Positions 57,640 through 64,000 of a DNA stretch of 64,000 bases are shown here, one piece after another. This stretch comes from Hydractinia symbiolongicarpus. Lineage: Eukaryota; Cnidaria; Hydrozoa; Anthoathecata; Hydractiniidae. The stretch is from assembly GCF_029227915.1 (NCBI RefSeq), contig NC_079880.1:15086001-15150000 (forward strand). Direction: 5' to 3'. The notes under the pieces were generated by a model. The model worked only from the letters and a program-made list of their open reading frames with translations, did not search any database and was not told the origin of the DNA. The position numbers and the translations under genes are program-made. Each line of letters begins with the position of its first letter. The stretch's first letter is position 1.

Positions 57640-60560
57640 TACAAGCTATAAAACAATTTCTTAAACTTAATGGTCATCATGGATTACATGATGACCGTAG
57701 CGAAACAGCCATGCTCACAAGCACGACTGTTTCGCTATGGTCAAACCGTGGCCAAAATTAAAATGGCTTCCACAATTTTTTTTGAAATTTTGTATTTTTA
57801 TCATTTTTTAAGTTATTGAAACTTTTTTTGTATTGTTTTAATTTCACTGAAGTAAGAAGTATTAAAACAATCTACTTTTCTCCTTTTTAAATATATAAAT
57901 ATGTTATACATGTGTGTTATGAATTTCGAATTATTTTGTTGAACAAAACACACAAAATTAATAAAAACATAATTTTTTAGCGAAAGTATACCATCTTTCC
58001 AACCTTTTGCCAACGCCGCGCTACTAGCTACGGATTTAAAAATTGGCATAGGGGGACCTGAAAACATGGTTCTATCGGCCCATGCCGTGTACCGTTGGCC
58101 TCGCAAACTATAAACTACTTAAATTTTAAGTTAAATCTTCTTTAGGCGCTAAAAAAGAGGAGAAAAAGTTGCCGAAGTGATACACAGCAATTTGATGTAG
58201 TGTGATCCCTTTTCTGTTCAATTAAATAAGTATCTAAACTTCTAAGCTAGTTACAGCGATGGCATTCAATGCTTTGTTAGGTATGGTTTTTTACCAAAAA
58301 ATTACTGCAGCCTGGTGTTTATTTTTGACTTGATTGGTCGACCCAGGAATCATTGTTCGAAAAATGCTGGAATAAGCGAGATAATGGTGTCTTAGCAATT
58401 TTGAAGCTAGCTAAAGGTTGGCAAAGCATGAGGTAAGGGACAAAACAGTAAACTACTTTATTTTGCAGGAATTTTGATATTATTTTTTTGCTATTAGAGC
58501 ACCCTTGATTTTGAGAAATTGTTTTACACAGCTGTTTCGAAGCGGACAAAAATGTTACGAAAAAATAATTTGAATTACCCTCTCAGTTAAAACAGGATAT
58601 CTCAAGAACAAAATAAAATTTTTATATTCTGTAAAAAGAATAATAATATCAGATAAATTGTCCATATTATTAAAAGAAAAAAAATTTTGAACACCTGTCC
58701 GAAATTGGTATATTCAGGCCAAAATGTCTAAAAATAAATTAAAAATTATCATTTAGATGAATGTCTTCCACAATATCTCTAGAATAAAGTTAAGGAAACA
58801 TGTTTTTTATGGTCCACAGGTTAGGTTAAATATCTGGAATGAAAATTACTTATTTTATTACTGTCCGAAATTGTCCAAAGTGTTATTTTTGGGCCAAATG
58901 TTAGACCTATGTGAAAAACGGCCTTTAGAGCCTCAATGTATGCTTAAAGTTTGTTTATTAACTGAATAAAAAACATTACTTTGGATTCTAAGGCCATTAC
59001 AGATAATGTAGATGACATATTAGTCTGTCTGAAAATGTCCAGTGGGTTATTTTTGGGCCAAATGTGAGAAATTATGTGAAAAACGGCCTTTAGAGCCTGA
59101 ATGCATGCTTAAAATTCGTTTATTAACTGAATAAAAAACATAACTTTGAATTCTGAGGCCATTAAAGATGATGTAAATGTAATACTTATCTTTCCGAAAT
59201 TGTTCAAAGGGTAACTTTTGGTGCTAAGGGTTTTCGGGCCAAATATGTGACATCATACATTAAATAAAACGTCATTCAGAGTCATACAGTTTCAACATTC
59301 TAGTTTATTACTAGAATGTTGAAACTGTATGCTAGTAGAAAATATCTCAAGTTTTGCATAAATAGTTTATTTATTATATACATTAAATATATACGAAACA
59401 ATCAATTTGTGTTTCTTTATAAATTGTATAAAATAGCACCCAATCTTGTGATAAAGCCAAGATTAGCTAGCTAGCTAGCCATAAACATCTTTGATTTCAA
59501 CAATTTCATCTTGAGAAAGCCCACCTAAGTCTTAACTAAATATAAAAAAGAAGTTTTAAGTGACTTTAGCTACAAAACACGATGCAAAATGCAAAACTGT
59601 AGGACCAAAAAATAGTTACTCTTTACAGAAAAATACAAAACAGAAGAAAAAAGATTAAAAAAGATAACAATTAGCCAAGTTTAAAGTTTTACAAGCTATA
59701 AAACAATTTCTTAAAATCAAGGGTGATCTTATAGCAAAAAAATAATATTAAAATCCCGGCAAAATAAAGTAGTTTACTGTTTTGTCCCTTACCTCGTGCT
59801 CTGCCAAACTTTAGCTAGCTTCAAAATTGCTAAGACACCGTTCTCTCGCTTATTCCAACATTTTCAAAAAATCCCGGTTTCGGACTAGGATTCCCGGGTC
59901 GAGCAATCAAGCAATCAAATTACGGCAACCCGGTGTAAACACCGGGTTGCCGTAATTTTGCTGCGAATAACCATACCTACCAAAACATTAAACACCATCA
60001 CTGTGACTTGCTTAGAAGTTTAGATAATTATTTGATTAGATAGAAAAGGGATCACACTACATCAAATCGCCGTGCACCACTTTGGCAACTTTTTCTCCTC
60101 TTTTTTAGCGCCTAAAGAAGACTTTAACTTAAAATTTAAGTAGTTTATAGTTTGCAAGATGAACGGTGCATGGTACCGGCCAATAGAACCATGTTTCTAG
60201 GACCCCCATGCCAATTTTCAAGTCCGTAGCTAGTAGCGCGGCGTTGGCACAAGGTTGGAAAGATGGTATACCAAAAATAATGTTTTTTTAGTTTTGTGTG
60301 TTTTGTTCGACGAAATAACTCGAAATTTATAACACACATGTATAACATATTTATATATTTAAGGGGAAAAGTAGATCGTTTTAATACTTTTTAATTCAGT
60401 AAAATTAAAACAATACAAAAAAGTTTCAATAACTTAAAAAATGATAAAAATGCAAAATTTCCAAAATAATTGTGCAAGCCATCTTAATTTTGTCCGTGGT
60501 TTGACCGTAGCGAAACAGTCGTGTTTATAGGCTGCAAACTTCAAGTTTGGCTAATTGTAT
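57640..60560. repeat. Large inverted repeat, arms of about 850 bp
   Basis: 57640-58520 is matched in reverse complement by about 59710-60560. Matching blocks include the poly-A/T tract with ATAAATATGTTATACATGTG, ACGCCGCGCTACTAGCTACG, TTAGGCGCTAAAAAAGAGGAG and GGGACAAAACAGTAAACTAC. The centre (58530-59700) holds tandem R-repeat segments. Probably a foldback DNA element or two inverted copies of one family. Confidence 0.7.
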
Positions 60561-60954
60561 CCTTTTTTAATCTTGTTTCTCCTGTTTTACATTTTTCTGT
60601 AAAGAGTAGCTATTTTTTAATCCTACAGGTTTGCATTTTGAATCATGTCCTGTAGCTAAGTAACTTAAAGGGGCACTCCAGTGAAAAAAAAATATTTAAA
60701 AAAAATGTTATTTTTATAAGACAATACATAAATATGTCAAAATAAACCTTTTACAATCGTTAAAAATCTTTATTTATACCTTAATCGCGTCCGTAAACAT
60801 CTTCAATTTCAAATAAATTTGCAAGGTCGCGTAAAGTCGAGAGGACTAGGTCCGAATAAATTAGCATACGTCACATCGTGCAAAAGTCCGTGAGCTCAGC
60901 AGCACGCCTTCTAAAAGTTTTGTTTACTTACTGTTTACATTGTTCGTTGATAAG

Positions 60955-62000
60955 ATGTCTTGTAATAATGACGAAGAATATAACTTAGAAAGCTCAGAAT
61001 CGGATAATTCTCTTCATGAAAAAGACTTTACAAAGCTACAGCCATACGAATTTGAACTTCTTGTGTCTGACGAGGAAGAAGTTAGTAACGGTGTAGAAAA
61101 TGACGAGGTTTCTTTTACTGATGCAGAGCCACGTACGGGTAATGCAAATTGGTGTGAATGTGGAAATTGTAGAGCAATGGAAACCGATACTGAAAGCGTG
61201 TGCTGTGTCGAGTCAAACGAAATTCCTGATGAGTTTTTCCAAGGTAGGTAGGATATATACTGCAAATATAATTTTTTTCTAAGCGAAATTTTCCTTTTTA
61301 AACAAATAAAAAATATATTTCATCGCTTTTCTTTTACATTCTTTTCGTCAAAAACTTTATCTTTTGCTTCAATAAAATAATCTTTCATCACTTTTTTTTT
61401 ACTTCACAAGCCAATTTATTTTTATTTCACGGTTCAACAATCTAATTCCTCCGCATGCGCTTTTTTTTGCACACAAATGCAAAGAAATCTTATGTAATGT
61501 TACATTTTCTCCGTGATGGAGAACATTGAAATGCGTGATCGAAAGATCGAATAAGGTTCGTGTGGAAATGATAAGTTAGTAAAACGGGGGTATAAATATT
61601 GTATAATTGAAAATCACTCTTATCATAGGTCATAAATGCGTTACAGAAGCTGCTGATTTTCAAGTGGTTGTTTTGACAAAAGCTGTTTTAGAAACTGCGT
61701 TATCTGCATTGCATGATTTGAGAGGAGACACTTTAGAATTAAAAAATGAGTAAGTAGCTCAACCTCGTTTCCAAGCCCTTCTTTTGTCCGAGAAAAAGAA
61801 GGTAAAAAACTGACAATAATGCCTCCCTTATTTTTCTATATAGATCTTATCGTTACGCTGGTTATAAACAGTTCACTTGGTGGATACACAGTCGATTGGG
61901 AAAAGGGGTGAGAAGAGTGATTCCTTCTTGTGTAGTATGGGCAATTCGAAGAAAATATCCGGCAGAAGATGAAAAATATGTTTTATTCAAAGAAAGTTGA
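60955..62000 (+). CDS. P2X7-intracellular-domain (P2RX7_C-like) protein, 3 exons, 188 aa
   Basis: Exons 60955-61243, 61629-61749 and 61844-62000 join in frame (567 nt) with GT-AG sites, followed by AATAAA. The N-terminus is acidic. The core has RTGNANWCECGNCRAMETDTE and ESVCCVESNEIP, then CVTEAADFQVV, and the end WWIHSRLGKGVRRVIPSC and WAIRRKYPAEDE. This is the Cys-rich zinc-binding domain at the C-terminus of vertebrate P2X7 (WCQCGSC...CC...ILPSCCRWRIRKEFP), without the channel. Its role inside a transposon is unknown; the intact frame implies recent selection or recent insertion. Confidence 0.8.
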
Positions 62001-62123
62001 ATAAAAATAAAAAAATAAAAAAGTCACGTTTTAAATCTTGTCCTGATGGCTTTAATGGCATCGCTTTTGTCGGGTTTTTCAACCTCTGTTATTCTTTCAG
62101 CAATTTCTCCTGTTTGTGGTAAC

Positions 62124-63216
62124 TTATCTTTTTCGTTGTCGATTGGTTCCAAAGTAGCCGTCATTAATTCTGCTAAATACGCCTTTTCTTTCTTCTCGGT
62201 AATTTTTTTTAAATTTCACTTTTAAAACATCCTTCGTTGGTTGTATCTCAGGATGAATTGCCTCTAAGGGATCACATTGTGTTCTAACGGACCTGGTAAA
62301 AGTATTGGCACCAACCGATTTCTCTACCGTTTCCACAATTGCACTAACGCCTTGTTCCTTAACCAATGAAATTATTTCTTGTTCAGCGTATACTTCAAGG
62401 TCAACATCATCCTCCACACTTAAAGCCTTTGCAACACACTAGAAAAAAAATGATCAGAATAACTTCCAAGAAAAAAGACAGGCACAACTCACATTTTGGC
62501 AATAGCATAAATTTTAAAAACACACTTGTTTTTTAGCGAAAGTTTCCAATCTTTTTGATGTCCATTCTCTTGAATTTTCAGGCTTACTAAAAGAAAAAAT
62601 TGTTGGAACAGCATCCTCGGTCAGCTGTCTCTTTCTTTTGATACCAGTAAGTTCAGCCTAAATAAACAAAGACTAGAAGTAGCGCCGATGAAATGATGCT
62701 AATAAAATGGGCACATTTACCCCCTGAAAATATTCGGCAGGTCCTTCCATCAAAAAGCTTCTTTTTTGAAAAACAAAGAATAGAAACTTACGAGCGCTAC
62801 GAAAGATACATGTCTAACTAGATAACTTTGTATTGGAAATTGGTATAATGTTCTTTTATAATATAAATATGTAGAAAATGTTATTTGGTTGTGTTGTGGA
62901 TATAAGTACAAATAATGAAATGAAGAAGAAATGAGAAACTTTGATCGCGTTGACTAGCTAAAATGGCATTTTTACGAAGTGGCAATATTTTAATATGGAA
63001 GATTATTACCTGGAGATCCCTTTTAAAAGAACTATCTGTGAAGTGCGACGAACAAATATAAAAACTTCGATCGCTTGGTAGATCACCTGTACGACGTATT
63101 TTGTTTAGCCATTTTTGTCTGAGTTCTTTCTTTTTCACAGACGGGATTCTGTGAAAACTGACTTCTTTACACTTTTCTGATCGATTGGTACATCCAAACG
63201 CAGAGCAACTAACCAT
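62124..63216 (-). CDS. THAP-domain protein of the Kolobok-like element
   Basis: Exon 1 (63216-63010) encodes a THAP finger: MVSCSAFGCTNRSEKCKEV, SFHRIPSV, RQKWLNKIRR, ICSSHFTDSSF (C-x4-C...C-x2-H). Likely further exons are near 62753-62716, 62658-62528 (with KRKRQLTEDAVPTIFSF, the usual post-THAP segment) and 62438-62124 (acidic helical part ending VKFKKNYREE). Its 3' end converges on the P2RX7_C gene. Kolobok transposases begin with a THAP domain. I see no catalytic core, so this may be a shortened regulator or DNA-binding accessory. Confidence 0.7.
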
Positions 63217-63542
63217 TTTTTAAAGATTTAAACGTAATTTACATACAAAAAGCGATTTAAATGTAAGCCCCTCTGGCTTACATTTAAATTAACATGAACG
63301 TTCTCTGCGCTCGCTTAAACTTTCTGCACGATGTGATGTCATTGTTTATAATCGGGTCCAGTCCTAAATGAAATCGCGCCTGTCTGTTTTTTTATAAGAA
63401 AAAAATTGAATATGCGAAGGCTAGTACAACGATTTTAAATAAGGAAAACAAGTGAAGTAAGTTTTTTTTGATTTCTTATGCTTTTCTGAGTACGTATAAA
63501 ACAAAAAAGAAAAAAGTGATTTTTACTGGAGTTCCCCTTTAA

Positions 63543-64000
63543 TACTTCCTTTATATATTTAGTTAGGACTTTGGTGGGCTTCCTCAAGATGGAATTGTTG
63601 AAATCAAAGATGTTTATAACTAGCTAGCTAGCTAGCTAATCTTGACTTTATCACAAGATTTTGGGTACTATTTTATACAATTTATAAGGAAACACAAGAT
63701 GATTGCTTTGTAGATATAAAATGTATTTAATAAATAACCTGTTTATGCACAACTTGAGATATTTTCTACTGTCCTGATAAACTAAAATGTTGAAACTGTC
63801 GACTCTGAATGACGTTTTATTCAATATTATAGATGTAACATATTTGGCCGGACAACCTTTGGACCAAAAGTGACTCTTTGGACAATTTCGGACAGACTAA
63901 TATTTCACCTACATCATCTTTAATGGCCTTAGAATCCAAAGTAATGTTTTTATTCAGTTAACACGTTGGGTCCCAATCACGTATATATACATTGTGCAAT
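63543..64000 (-). repeat. R repeat, reverse copy, flanking the Kolobok-like element
   Basis: The reverse complement of the type at 59140-59560. It includes GCTAGCTAGCTAGC, TTGAAATCAAAGATG, and the GGACAATTTCGG and AATGGCCTTAGAATCC blocks. It runs to the window edge. Confidence 0.75.

Larger units (their letters stand above)
60669..63538. mobile_element. Kolobok-like TIR element with P2RX7_C and THAP genes
   Basis: Ends are AGGGGCACTCCAGTGAAAAA on the left and, reversed, AGGGGAACTCCAGTAAAAAT on the right. TTAA lies on both sides (60665-60668, 63539-63542). TTAA targets plus a THAP protein suggest Kolobok. It is inserted in a reversed R repeat, and the uninterrupted form of the same site is present at 57519-57522. 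It carries two convergent genes (60955-62000 plus; 63216-62124 minus) and no recognisable transposase core. Confidence 0.8.

Noticed and set aside
57813-58106. 97-codon minus-strand ORF and the similar one at 60145-60348
   Set aside because: Both lie in the arms of the inverted repeat and have no protein-like conservation.

Overview
This looks like animal nuclear DNA, most likely cnidarian (possibly hydrozoan). It is AT-rich and intron-bearing, and it is crowded with mobile elements and CTAG-rich satellites. The clearest host gene is ribophorin II (RPN2), reconstructed on the minus strand between 44074 and 55363 as 16 exons encoding 643 aa. Its exons join with consistent phase and GT-AG sites. 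A divergent gene starts at 55652, and a small two-exon secreted-protein gene lies at 24345-24925. I cannot name the species from the sequence alone.

Positions 1-23825 hold two related, decayed copies of a virus-like element of the Polinton/PLV kind, lying as mirror images. Copy A (1-12326, cut by the window edge) and copy B (about 15061-23825) share a retroviral-type integrase, a candidate capsid protein, a membrane/coiled-coil protein, a gene divergent from the capsid gene and a second structural-like gene. Copy B also keeps an A32/FtsK-type packaging ATPase, a BRO/MSV199-like protein and a zinc-ribbon protein. Copy A keeps two further genes at 10378-11689. No family-B DNA polymerase or capsid protease is visible in either copy. 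Both copies are pseudogenised by stops, frameshifts, deletions and insertions. A 4.1-kb non-LTR retrotransposon sits inside the copy A integrase, a 1.4-kb repeat-flanked insert sits in the copy B capsid gene, and a LINE tail with a 300-bp (ATT)n tract abuts copy B.

Positions 24000-44000 are mostly non-coding and repeat-derived: a SWIM zinc-finger pseudogene, a (CTGT)n block, a piggyBac-like MITE with TTAA target sites, and Helitron-like repeats. The Helitron-like repeats include a head-to-tail array at 38365-39478 whose junctions join a CTAG 3' end directly to a TCTC 5' end.

Two different TIR elements, at 48831-51317 (inside RPN2 intron 7) and 60669-63538, carry the same pair of convergent genes: a P2X7-intracellular-domain (P2RX7_C-like) gene on plus and a THAP-domain gene on minus. 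The second resembles Kolobok (TTAA target, AGGGG ends). It can be checked against an uninterrupted copy of its target repeat at 57519. A deleted derivative lies at about 35640-37068. The right end (56000-64000) is a mosaic of repeats, including a large inverted repeat and a 912-bp MITE.
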